NCBI RefSeq assembly: GCF_000276665.1
Contig: NW_004955502.1
Location: 570,223 to 634,222 of the forward strand
Origin: Chinchilla lanigera
Taxonomy: Eukaryota; Chordata; Mammalia; Rodentia; Chinchillidae
Direction of reading: 5' to 3'
Length of the DNA stretch: 64,000 nt
In this document: piece after piece, positions 10,205 through 21,330 of the stretch
Layout: each line of letters starts with the position of its first letter
Numbering within the stretch: position 1 is the stretch's first letter
The notes under the pieces: model-generated
What the model saw: only the letters and a program-made list of their open reading frames with translations
What the model was told of the DNA's origin: nothing
Database searches by the model: none
Translations under genes and position numbers: made by a program

Positions 10205-10290
10205 TTTCCTTTTTTAGTACTGGGAATCGAACTCAGGACCTTGCACTTGCCAGACAAGCGCTTGTGCCACTGAGCTATATCCCCGGCCCC
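10205..10290 (-). mobile_element. ID-like SINE with perfect 19-bp TSD
   Basis: The SINE reads ggggccggggatatagctca on the minus strand, with a B-box-like gagttcgattcc (10223-10234 on the plus strand) and a short A/T tail. The direct repeat tacctaaggttaattcttc flanks it exactly at 10186-10204 and 10291-10309. An undamaged 19-bp duplication suggests one of the younger insertions in the window. Confidence 0.92.
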
Positions 10291-10309
10291 TACCTAAGGT
10301 TAATTCTTC

Positions 10310-12439
10310 CATATAACATTCCTCCTTTTGCCATTTCTACAACAACCTTCCTGATTCACACCTTGCCTCAAAGTGTTATTGGAAATAAGTGTGACCTGTT
10401 GGGAGGCGGCTGCCTGGTTATCACAGCTGTTTGTAGCATTTTTAGTCATATCCAAATCACCTAGAACAGAGTAAGTTAACAGGAAACATCTGATGGTCAT
10501 TTTTGCTTCTGGCTACCTGATGACTATTCCATGTGAACATATCCTAAGTAGTCCAGAGGAAAGACAATTTAAAGGGGTAAGTCACAGAAATTAGACATAA
10601 ATAATAATAATGGTTGGTATCTATTGTCTGCTTAGACTGGATCTTTGTGCCCAGTTGGTGTGTTATAAGTAACATCACACCCATAAAATGCTGAAAATGA
10701 GGCTAGTAGCAATCAGGCAGGACTCAGTTACTGAGGGTTTAATAAAATCCTTAATAAATGTATCCAAAGAGATATCTTCAGTGAGCTCTGATAAAAAAGT
10801 ACAAAAGAAGTACAAGAAAGAGAAAGGTAGAACAAGGACACATAAATGAACTGATTTATGAAAAGGGTCACACAACTTTGCTCCTAGGGATGACGAAGCA
10901 TTTAATCACCAGTTCTCATCTTGTGTTGGTTAAAGGTGGCCCCTAGGAGTTACTTTCCTGCACTTTGGGCTGTATGCATAAAAGAAGCTGTAGGACTGGA
11001 CGTTAAGGCAGGTACTGGGCAGTTGCACATGCATGAAGCCCTTTGAAAGCTGCGTGGAATCATGTGCTTAGCTGCAGTGAGAGATGGAGCTAGAGGATTT
11101 GAAATGACACTATTAGAGTTGTCTAATACAATCTGCCCTTGTTTCATTCATAGCTATTGTGCCTTCTATGAAGTCCATTAGTATAGCGTGACTTTCAAGG
11201 TGGCAGCTAGCTGCCATCTCTGCAAGGACTTAATGTGAAAGTCTGCTGCAGCTTGTTCCAGTCCTGTAGCTGAGACTCTTTATCTCTTTCTTCTGTCCTA
11301 GTGTCCAATTTCTTTCACTTTTGGCTTTGAAACTGCCAAGGAGGCATTCTGGCATTTAAACTGCCTGGATTTAGCTGGTTCTTAGTCTTCAGAGTTCTGA
11401 GTCTTTCCTTCCCTTGGGCTGGTTGGCTAGTGATCATAGCCATTTGGTCATCATTAGTGTGCTGTCTGGAATGATCCATTGAATTCATGCTGTCGGAGAT
11501 AGACTCCTCTCTGGTCTGTTGTTTTGTAGCCCCGTGATATCCCAGAATAATGAGTACTAAACATCCCTGGCGGCAAAGTGACTTCTTCCTTTACCTGCTA
11601 ATCTATCAGTAGAGGGGTCCAGGGAAGCTGTTCACAGCTCCAAGTGGAAATCTTTTGTAGTACTTTGATAAAAGTGTTTCCCTGCCTCTATATCCAACCC
11701 ACCCTCCCAATCTTCTTCCTCAGCTTTCCCTCTCTCCTTCTAACTCCTTCAAGGATGAAGACATCTACTTTGCTCAGGTCTAGGATGAAGGGGCAGAGGA
11801 ACAATTTCTGCAAATATATATGAGAAATTATGGTACAGAAAGCAATCCTCCTTCTACCCCTTGACTTATAGATGGATCCATTTTTGCACTTAGCATAAGA
11901 GAGCATTGCCTCTTATAATAACTGTTGGTTAGGAGCATTACAGAGAATGTCCATGGGGTGTCCGACCCTGCAGGTGGCTGATCCAAATCTACAGCTATAA
12001 CAGCTACAAGTGCCCGCCCCTCTACTTACTGGCTGCTTGAGGGTGGGGACGAATGGCAAGTGAGCAGCTCCCACGACCTAACCTGTTGCATTCCTCTCCC
12101 TTCTTTGCTTTAACTGGGTCCTTCAGTCAGAGGCAATTTTGTGCAGTTTACTACCCCAGCAGACCAACATTCTCTAAGCCTGGATTAGCGCTGATAGAAT
12201 CAGCTCAGTCAAGGAAGACAAAATGTAGCCTGTATTCGGTACCAATTCCATCATGCACAAAATGCCACTTACTCAAGTGAATTCAGAGGATCCACTTCAG
12301 ACAAGCTTCCTGAACCTGACCTTTTGCTTACTACATTTGTTTCAGAAATTTGGTAATTGTAATTTCTTTCTCTGTCCCTTGGAGAAGTGAATCATTTAAA
12401 AAATGAGTACATGTTTGCAGAATGTGATGATTGCAGTCA
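10310..12439. other. Unique intergenic block
   Basis: About 2.1 kb with no recognised repeat. Short open frames (10675-10875, 11688-11906, 12053-12280 and others) lack domain features, signal sequences or homology I recognise. The block is a candidate for containing unique regulatory sequence, but nothing in it can be supported. Confidence 0.4.
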
Positions 12440-13530
12440 TCAGGGGGAGTTGGTGAATGTATTTATCATATCCTAATTTTTTTATGTCACCTTCTGCTCT
12501 CTTCCAACCTTCCCACATCCCTTGCTTCCCTTCTTTTTTGCAAAGTTCATCTCTCTGTTTCCTATTACCTACCTTTCATTTTGCTCTTTAATTTATTGTT
12601 ACTTTGGCTTTCTCATACAGGAGAAAGTCTGTGATATTTAAGCTTGTGTGTCTAATTTATTTCACTTATTATTATGGTCTGGTGTGGGCCGACAAAGAGC
12701 AACAGTAGCCACTGTGCGCTGCCTCCTGTGAGGAATGTGTGGATATTTGGATTGGGGTTGCATTAAATCTGTACATTTTTGAAGTATGACCGTTAGACTA
12801 TATTTGTTCTGCTTGTCAAGGAACAGGAGATATCTTTCCATTTTCGGATATCGTTTTCTAGCTCCTTTTTCATCATGGAAGAGTTTCACTTCCTTGCTTA
12901 GGTTAATTTCTAGGTATTTAATTCTTCTTGATCCTCTTGGGAATGGTACTTTTTCTTAATTCTGCCTCAGTGAGTTCATTACTTATGTACAGGAATGCTA
13001 TTGGTTTTAGGGTCTTGATTTTTATTTTGCTACATTCCTAAATTTGGTTTTTAATTTTAGGAGTCTTTTCATATAATTTTTTGGGTCTTCTGTATAAAAG
13101 ATTAGGTCACCTGTGAATAAGATAGTTTGATTTCTTCCTTTCTCATATGCACCTTTTTAATTATTTTTTATTGCCTGGTTGCTCTGGCTAAAGGTTGAGT
13201 GGTGGTAGTGGACATCCTTGTCTTTTCCCTGATGTAGAGGGAAAGCTTTTAGTTTTTCTCTACTTAATATGATGCTGGCAGTAGATTTGTCATAAACAAC
13301 TTATCAGATTGAAACAGGGTCCTACTTTACCTATTTTCCTCAGGATTATTATCATGAATGGATATTATATTTTGTCAGAGGCCTTTTCTGAGTCCAGTGA
13401 GGTAATCATGTGATTTTTTTTTGTCCTTGCTTCTACTTATGTAATATATTACGTATATCGATTTGGGTACATTAAACCATTTTTGCATGTCTGAGATGAT
13501 GCCTCTACTTGATCATGATCTTGAGGTTTA
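12440..13530 (-). mobile_element. L1 with internal deletion (3' UTR joined to RT region)
   Basis: The stretch 12440-12680 matches the L1 3' UTR (cttgtgtgtctaatttatttcacttatta). From about 12740 the sequence jumps to the ORF2 reverse-transcriptase region on the minus strand (acaggagatatctttccatt, agtggtggtagtggacatcc, gaggtaatcatgtgat). The C-terminal part of ORF2 is missing between them. It is 5'-truncated near 13530, with many stops, and non-functional. Confidence 0.75.
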
Positions 13531-13539
13531 GTCTCTCAC

Positions 13540-14040
13540 TCATTTCTCATCCTTAATAACTTTATTTTTTAAAATACAGAAAATTAATATGTTTATAAAA
13601 GTTAAAACTATTAAGAAGTATTTGCAAGAACTATCTGTCCTCCCAACTGCACTATTTCTGCTCCTTTCTCACTTACCTATTGAAGTAGCAAAGAAAGTCT
13701 TCTGATTTATCATCCTCCACTATTTCTTTTTGTAAAGGAAGGTACATATATGTATATTTTTATATTCTGCTTTTTTCTTAAACAAAATGTAGCATAAGCT
13801 GTTTTGTATTTTGTTCACCTAACATCTTCTGGAAAACACTCCATATAATATGTCATTTTTTTTGTTAGTGTGCTAAGTGAAATTCAATTGATAAATACAT
13901 TTAAAAATATAATTGTTTAATAATAAGAAAATACCTGCACTCCAGTTAATACAGATGTATCATTTGACTCACTAAATTAATAATGCTTAAGATGGACTTT
14001 CAGATGTTCTAGTCTGATAGAGCTTAGAACATATCTTAGG
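13540..14040. other. AT-rich stretch, possibly an older repeat
   Basis: Phrases such as ggaaaacactccatataata are reminiscent of ancient repeat tails, but I cannot assign a family. Confidence 0.25.
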
Positions 14041-14042
14041 TA

Positions 14043-14420
14043 TTTTCTCATCACTGAGACACAATACCCGACACTTGAAGGAAGAAAAGTTTATTTTTGA
14101 CTTGCAGCTTGTAGAGTTTCAAGTTCATAGTCAGGCAGCTACAAGGCAGGGTAGCATGGCAGAGTAGGATCAGCTCATGGCCTGGCAACAGTAAGCAGAG
14201 GGATCAAGGAGGAAGGAGGGAGATGACCCTCCCAGGTCACTCCCCCAGTGACCCACCTTCTCCAACCAGGGTTCATCTGTCAACATCACATTTAGCTAAA
14301 ACCTATCAGTGGACTCATCCACTAATAAGTATCACAGCCCCATGGTCCAATCACCTCCCAACAGCCCCACCTATGAGTACATAAGGCTTAGAGGGAGGCA
14401 TCTAGATATAAACCATAATA
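14043..14420 (-). mobile_element. MaLR-type solo LTR
   Basis: On the plus strand it runs from catcactgagacacaatacc through gaagaaaagtttatttttga, catggtccaatcacctccca and agccccacctatgagtacat to tctagatataaaccataata. This block order recurs at 14950, 20958 and 52283 and matches the reverse complement of ERVL-MaLR LTRs (MLT1/ORR1/MT group). No internal viral genes are present. Confidence 0.7.
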
Positions 14421-14949
14421 TTCCATTTCCAGTTCTTTTCCATTTTGACTACCTTTTATTATCTGAGATGCTTAACTTGAAAAAGTAAAAAAAAAGTTCA
14501 TGTGCTAACAAAGCTGATGTTTCAATTAAAGCCAATTAAATCTATGACATCAATATTAGTGTATGTATGTTCGAAGTTATTTAAATTATAGAATTCATGC
14601 CTTCCAGGTTTATCTTTGTCTTTCATTTAAATGCATGGGGATTCTTTCTACTTTTATCATTTCAAATGCTCAAGTATGGATGTGTGAGTTGTTACAAAAG
14701 CATAATATTTCACCCTTGAAGGATGAGTGTAATGTTTTATCTTCTCACAATATTGGTGGCTCAGATTTTGAAAACTTTTTGATTTTTAGAAAAAGGGGAG
14801 TAAAAAATTTTCAGTGCATATTAATGATTTAGACATGTTACATTTGAATTCTTGAGACTGCATAATCACACACAAATTGTTTTGTTTCTGTGCCTATAAA
14901 ATACAGTACTATATGCATTCAATATGAATATTATCATCCTACTTACTTT
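14421..14949. other. AT-rich intergenic stretch
   Basis: Contains a chance open frame at 14563-14832. Nothing recognised. Confidence 0.4.
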
Positions 14950-15383
14950 TCTCATTGCTGACACTAAATATTTGACACCCAAAGTTGAAGGACAAAAGGT
15001 TTATTTTAACTCACACTATGTAGCAATTTCAGTCCATAGTTGACTGGTTCCAAGGGCGGGTGTCATGGCACAGGGGCATGGAAGAGGAAAAACAGTCTAT
15101 GGGTGGGAAGGCAGGAAGCAGTAGCAAGCTTTAAGCCTTCCTTCCCTTTATTTCCATTTAGCTTCCAAGCCTAGTGGTTGGTGCCACCCACAACTAGAGT
15201 AGGGCTTCTCTCTTCAATAAATACATTCAGCCATACCCAGAACTATGCTAAACCAGTCAGTGGACTAATTCAATAACGTCCACACTTAATCCCAGTATCA
15301 CACAGCCATGATTCAGCCACTTCCCACAAGACCCTCCTATGAATGCATGAGGCTTTAGGGGGACATTTAGATACCACACATAA
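14950..15383 (-). mobile_element. MaLR-type solo LTR
   Basis: Same order of blocks as at 14043: ctcattgctgacactaaata, gacaaaaggtttattttaac, tgactggttccaagggcggg, then ctatgaatgcatgaggcttt and agggggacatttagatacca. It is the second copy of this family within 1.4 kb, in the same orientation. Confidence 0.72.
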
Positions 15384-15675
15384 CTCTTATGATTAAAAGT
15401 TTCAGTGCTAATAAGCACAAAACCAAAGTGCATCTTAAATTATTTTTTATCAGTTCTAGACCTGACAATGCTCACATTGCTAACGCTTTTCAGTTGCAGG
15501 CAATGTATTACTGAGTGTTTTCAACATGTAACGGTAGAAAGAACACTGGACCAAAAGCATCACAGTCTTGACTCTGATGTATTTGAATAACTGACCTCAC
15601 TGTAAGAGCCTTGAAAATTCTCTAATCTAGTTATCTTTTCCCTGAGGAATTTTTTTTTTTTAAATGGGAACACTA

Positions 15676-15738
15676 AGGGGACCAGGGATATAGCTCAGCA
15701 GCACAGCACCAGTACCAAAAAACAAACAAAAAAAAAAG
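15676..15738 (+). mobile_element. Internally deleted ID-like SINE
   Basis: The 5' part gggaccagggatatagctca jumps directly to agcaccagtaccaaaaaac and an A-rich tail. The middle of the SINE, including the B box, is absent. Confidence 0.65.
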
Positions 15739-15739
15739 A

Positions 15740-17610
15740 ATGAAGAAGTTGGGATTGGCTACTTTTATTTTGCCTAACAAAACATTAAAATATGTTACTA
15801 ATAACTATAAACAGTGTTGCATAAAAGAAAGAATATTTTAATTTACATGCACAACCATGACTTTGAAATGAATATATGAAGTTACAGTGGAACTTGAGAT
15901 TGAATACAGTTTCATGTAAGAAAAGACCTTACAGAATGGAAGACATTAAATTTCTTTTCATCTCCATCTTACCTTCTCTCCTGATCTCATCCTTGACAGA
16001 AAAGTAGATTATTTTAAAAACAGAAATACATAAATACAATTAAACCACTGCATGAGAGGCAATTGATACTGGCAAGAAACATATTTGCTTTGTAGATATT
16101 TCAATTTCAAAATCTTAATGTCCATCTAGAGGCAAACAGTAGATCCTAACCCCGTCTTCAGTCAGCACCTGGAAAACTAGGAGAAGGGCAGAGGAGAAGA
16201 GGTCTAGACAGTCACAAAGGACAGCAAGGGAGGATGGAGGGAGGGAGAAAGGAACAGGGGAAAGGGAAGGGGATTCAGAGGTACTGGGCAAACACTAAGC
16301 TACCTGTGTCTTGATGCAGAGGGTGAGAAAAGAAAACAGCTTTACTAGGTACATGATGTATGTTCTCAGAAAGCATACTTTTGGGTTATGGATTGCATAT
16401 GGCCACGTCTTAGCCTTAGGGTATTACGGGCACAATTTTAGGACAACAGAACTGATTTGAAAAAATTCCTCCTCATTGAAAACTATATCAAGGGCTAGTG
16501 TTTGCAATCCAGTAATGGAAAAATTATTTTTAGTTTGCCAGAAAGTCAGGATTTCATGCTCCCCTGTACATTTTCTCTCTGCTTCAGATGTCTGTCATTC
16601 CTTTTTCATTTAGATACTTTCTATTTATTTTTCATGATTCATCAAAAAAGGCAAGAAAGCCTTTCTGGACTTTTCTTTCTTTAGATTTATTTGGTGTCTT
16701 TCCTCTGTGTTTCACAGCATCCTGCTCATTTTTTTATCTCTTATTTTCCTGAATCATATTTGTCTTATTTTAGTTGTTTATCTTTTACTCAGAATTCCTG
16801 ACATTCTAAATGTATCTTAACCTCTTTTCACATCTATTCTTAGTATTGAATGAATAAATACTATTTCGCATTCATGGGTTTTTATGCCTTTTCCCCTTGT
16901 TTATAATTCTCTTTATTCTTGTCTTCTGGGAAATTTCTTATTATTTTTTGCAACATTCTAAGTTTTCTGTGAAGTCTTTTTGAGTTCTGTTACATTTGAG
17001 AACAGTTCTGTTACATTCTCTTGCACAGGCAAATTTAAATATTTAGTTATGTATCTTAATTTATATGTGGTACTAAAAGATGGTTTATATTTCTCATACA
17101 GATAAAATAAAATACATGTGGAAACACTTTAACTCATCAATTAATGAATGAACAGTAACATGCTGTGACCTCTTCAAATGAGAATCAGACATGGAGATTT
17201 ATGTATCTAGTAACAAATTTATTTGCATTGCCACAGGCGAGAAACATTTTACATTACTATAACAAGGAATATCTACATCACCATCACTTTTCTGCAGGTT
17301 AAGTCCTTTTTGACAGAGTTAGAAACTATTCTAGCCAGACAATGAAAATGTCAATCCTGTAGATTCAGATGGCCCTTAGCATTGTATTGAAGGACATCCA
17401 ATAATCTTCTTGCCCATATGAAATTTAATCAAATTTTCTCTACATTATTAACTTTTTACCCTTTCAAAATTATTTCTTGCTTTCTTTTTTCCTCTTTGCC
17501 ACACTGTGACTCCTCAAGAAAGGAAGTGGATACAAATTCTTCTCTGATCCAAGAAAAGAAAGATGCTCCCATTTCCCTTTTCATTTATCTGAGTGAAATT
17601 GCCTTCTAAA
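15740..17610. other. AT-rich block with a purine-rich tract
   Basis: A GA-rich low-complexity tract lies at about 16176-16275. The rest shows T-rich sequence (16520-17000) resembling old L1-type antisense DNA, but I cannot place it. Open frames at 16502 and 17418 have no recognisable features. Confidence 0.4.
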
Positions 17611-17614
17611 AGGA

Positions 17615-17830
17615 AGAGTCCACAATTACAAAGGTACAATTGTGGGGTAACTACAGTTCACAGTAACCTATTATGTGTTCTATGAAGTTCTGGAAGACAG
17701 GATGACCAAGGCTCCAGACACAAAGAAATGCTAAGGAGAGGAAAATGTTAATTACTCTGATTGGAACAGTGCGCATTTGATGCCCGTGTTGAAATATCAC
17801 ATAGCACCCCATGAGCACATACAATTAATG
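17615..17830 (+). mobile_element. Old L1 (L1MA/MB-type) 3' end
   Basis: The series taactacagttcacagtaacc, gaggaaaatgttaattactc and gaaatatcacatagcacccc follows the order of the L1MA/L1MB 3' UTR as I remember it, on the plus strand. Short and highly diverged. Confidence 0.6.
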
Positions 17831-18164
17831 CATGCTAATGAAAAACAAAGCGTAAGTGAATTTTAGAACTTAACTGTAAGAAAGCCTTGGAGAGATGGGA
17901 TGCGAAAGATAATTTGATAATTCTTGCATTCTGTCTTTCCAGTATTTTTATTTAATCCCAAACTACAGACAATTTAAACTCATGGTCCTTACATTTAGAG
18001 AGTGGGGGATTCTTTAAGGAGCTGGGACCTTGAAGGAAGATAAATAGATATGACTGCAGCCAAGGAAGCACAAAAATAGCTTTGCAGAATCTACCCCTGG
18101 CCAGTTCCTTTCAACAGTTTTGCTTAGTTTATGATCAGACCATTGTCAACATTCTAAGACGGTA

Positions 18165-18280
18165 CTGAGTTGAATAACATGTGGAAGATCACACAGGCCT
18201 TAAATGGCAGACCAGGGTTTAAATCCAGCACAACTGGATTCTGAGTTTTTAAGCAACTACCCAGCCATGCTGGGAGAAGC
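18165..18280 (-). mobile_element. MIR SINE relic
   Basis: The phrases agatcacacaggccttaaat and ggcagaccagggtttaaatc correspond to the MIR core (reverse complement), with a weak continuation into caactggattctgag. Confidence 0.55.
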
Positions 18281-18684
18281 ACAAGAAAGTTTCCCTGGGA
18301 TGGGTTGTGATGTTTACTATTTGAAGCTTTATTTATCTAGAAGTTTTAAATTCATATTCTGGGACCAGGTCTTTGAACTGCTTTATTAGTCAAGTAATTA
18401 AAACTATGCAAATAACCCCAAACAAAGTGTAACTGAATTTTAGAATTAAAAGCCAAAAAATGTTGAACTCTAAGCAGGTGCTCTCATATTTGGTGAGCTC
18501 TGTTATTATTTTTAGTAATAGGGATGATGAAAGGAAAAGGGCCAGACACTTGTAATTATGAATATTAGATCATTTAAACACCTGAATGTTTCCTTTCAAA
18601 TGCATTTTTGAAGCTATCTGAACATATTTGTGGAATACAAAACTCCTTTTTTCAATAAGAATGTTATATAATGTTTACTCTGTT

Positions 18685-18840
18685 CTGGTTACTGCTATAG
18701 ATGTCTATATATTATTAACTCATTTAATCCTCAAAAGAGTCCTGCAGAGTTGGTATTATAGCCCTGCATGTGTGAGGGAACTGAGGAATAAAGTATTAGA
18801 GCTGGGATTCCAACACATGCAGTCTGACTCTGAGAAACAT
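18685..18840 (-). mobile_element. MIR SINE relic
   Basis: The order attaactcatttaatcctca, gaggaaaga-like gagggaactgaggaataaag, tagagctgggattccaacac and gcagtctgactctgag is typical of MIR read on the minus strand. Confidence 0.7.
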
Positions 18841-19369
18841 AACACACACTCCTCATCACACAGCACCTCATGGCAAGACCACACCAAGTCAGGCAATGTA
18901 GAGGTGATGAGAGTGTCTTATTTTCTCATGAAATTGTGCTTCTATCCTTACTCTCATAGTAGATTCCTTATTCTGTAGCTCATGGAGCCTTGTTTGCTCT
19001 GTACTTTTGCTGGGTGGGTGAAGGTTTGGGCTTTGAAAACTTCCTTCTACAAATAAGAGTTGAAATGTGAAGAAAATGACAGTGAACAGAAGGGGAAGTA
19101 CAAATAGTAAGATTAATCCCACAGCACATAATATTGGGTTACAACAACATATTCCATACTTTTCTACTGTAACTTTCCACTTTAGCATAAAAGTAGCTGG
19201 CTGTGCATCTCAATAACTGCACTGGGGGGCACAGAAAGCAGTCTTCATGTTTATGCACTTGATATGATGAAGGACAAGGTCATGCATGTGTGTAAAAGTG
19301 TCAAACTGGGTTTTACCCACATAATGCTCTGTCTGAGTGAGATACAAATTGGAGAACACAATTTCATTC
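18841..19369. other. Intergenic stretch, nothing recognised
   Basis: The minus-strand frame 18889-19188 has one hydrophobic segment (FVLPLLFTVIFFTFQLLFV) but no recognisable family. Probably chance. Confidence 0.4.
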
Positions 19370-21330
19370 ACAATAGTTTAGAAAAATAAAGCCAGCCAAA
19401 CCAATCATTCAACCAACATAGGGATTAATTTAACCAATGAGGCTAAGGCCCCTACAGTAAAAATTTCAGGACACTGAAGAAAGGAACTGAAGACAACAGA
19501 AGATGGAAAGGCTGCTTATAGCAGAGTTGATATTGTTAAAATGGTTATACTCTCTAAACTGATCTCCAGATTCAATGTCACCTCAAGAAAACATCAATGG
19601 TGCTTTCCACAGAATCATAAAAAAATCCTAAAATTCATGTGAAACAGAAAAAGCCCAGAATAGCTAAAGAAATTCTAAGCAATAAGCACAAGGTTTGAGG
19701 CATCACGATAACCAATTTCAAAGTATACTACAAAGCCATGATGATAAAAACAGCATGGCACTCCACACAAATAGACATGTAGACTAATAGCACAGAATGA
19801 AGGACACTGAAATAAACCACACAACTACAGCCATCTGATTCTGAACAAAAGAGCCTAAAATATACTTTGGAGAAAAGAGACCCTTTTTATAGCTGGTGGT
19901 GGGAAAACTGGAAATCCTCTTGAGGAATATTGAAACTAGATCCCTCTTACCCTGTACAAAACCCAACTCAAAGTGGATAAAAGTCCTAGGTATAAGGCCT
20001 GGAACTGTGAAATCAGTAAAAAAAAGTAGAAAAACCACTTGAAGCTATAGGCAAAGACAAAGACTTTACTAGTACTCAAACAGCACAGGAAATAAATTGG
20101 ATTACATCAAATAAAAAAGTTTCTGCATAGCAAAGGAAACAATCAACAGAAGGAATTGGAAATCTTTTTTCTATAGAGAGGGAAAATTTTGCCAGCTACT
20201 CTTCCAATGCAGAATTAATATCTAGAATTTGTAAAGAACTTAAAAAATTAAACACCAAAAAATTAAATAGCCCAATTAATAAATGGGCACACGAGTTGAA
20301 TAGATCTCAAAGGAAGGACAAATAGTCAATAAGTATACGGAAAACTGTTCTACATCTTTAGCCTTTAGGGAGATGTGAATCAAAACTACCTTGAGATTCC
20401 ATTTCACTCCAGTCACATTAGCTATCATTAAGAACAAGAAAAGTAACAAATTTTGGCCAGGATGGAGAGGAAAATGAAACTCTTCTGCACTGCTGTTGGG
20501 AACATAAATTAGGGTCCCTCTTATAGAAATCAGTGTGGATGTTCTTGAAAAAACTGAAATTAGAGCTACCATTTGATTCAATTATACCATTCCATGGTAT
20601 GTATCTGAAGGAATTAAAGGCAGCATACTGTATGGATATCTGTATACCCAAGTTTACTGTGTCAAACTACACAATAGCTAAGTCATGAAATCAGCCTAGG
20701 GGCCATCAACAGATACACTGACAAAGGGAATGTGGCATATATACACAATAGAATATTAGTTAACCATAAAGAGAACAAAAATGGTCATCTAGACAAAATT
20801 ATGTGGATCTGGAGAACATCAAGTTGAGTCAAATAAGCTATCCTCAGACAAATATCACATATTCTCCCTAATAAGTGAATCTACAAGAAAGTAGAAGGGA
20901 GACTCTTATTGGACAGGAGAAAGAGAAGAAGAGGGCAGGTGGTCTAAGGAGTGTGTGTGTGTCTCTTCACCATAGCTGGAAGAAAATACCTGACACTCAC
21001 CCCTTGAAAGGAAAGTTTTATTTCAGCTCATGATTTTAAATGATTCAGCTGGTTCCAAGGGAGAAAGGGTATGGTGGATGAGCCTACAGAAAGAAAACTT
21101 CCCATATTCAGGCAGCCCCACCTCCTAACAGTATATTCATCTACTGAACTCATCAGTGGATAAATCCAATGGCGAGCATAGTGCCTGAAGAACCAATCAT
21201 CTTCCAAACACATAAGTCATATGGGGATACTTTTATCTGAATCACAACAGGGAGGTAAAAGGGCCATAAATATAATCATTATGAACATTGAAGTCCTTCT
21301 GCCCAAATATGAAACTGTCAGGATAGTAGG
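19370..21330 (+). mobile_element. 5'-truncated L1 (ORF2 end plus 3' UTR), split by an LTR
   Basis: On the plus strand it shows L1 ORF2 3'-half phrases (gttaaaatggttatactctc, gccatgatgataaaaacagc, actgctgttgggaacataaa, aatgtggcatatatacacaa) with many stops. A 3' UTR follows. A minus-strand MaLR-type LTR interrupts it at 20958-21250, after which weak 3' UTR similarity resumes to about 21330. It encodes no functional protein. Confidence 0.75.
20958..21250 (-). mobile_element. MaLR-type solo LTR inside L1
   Basis: Shares the blocks of the LTRs at 14043 and 14950: gaagaaaatacctgacactc, ggaaagttttatttcagctc, gattcagctggttccaaggg and aggcagccccacctcctaac. It begins with a short TG run. Its position inside an L1 3' UTR means it inserted after that L1. 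Short flanking similarity (aaggag and agggag) may be the target duplication. Confidence 0.62.

Noticed and set aside
18889..19188. Minus-strand frame with one hydrophobic segment
   Set aside because: Single hydrophobic run in AT-rich DNA, no exon signals or recognisable family.
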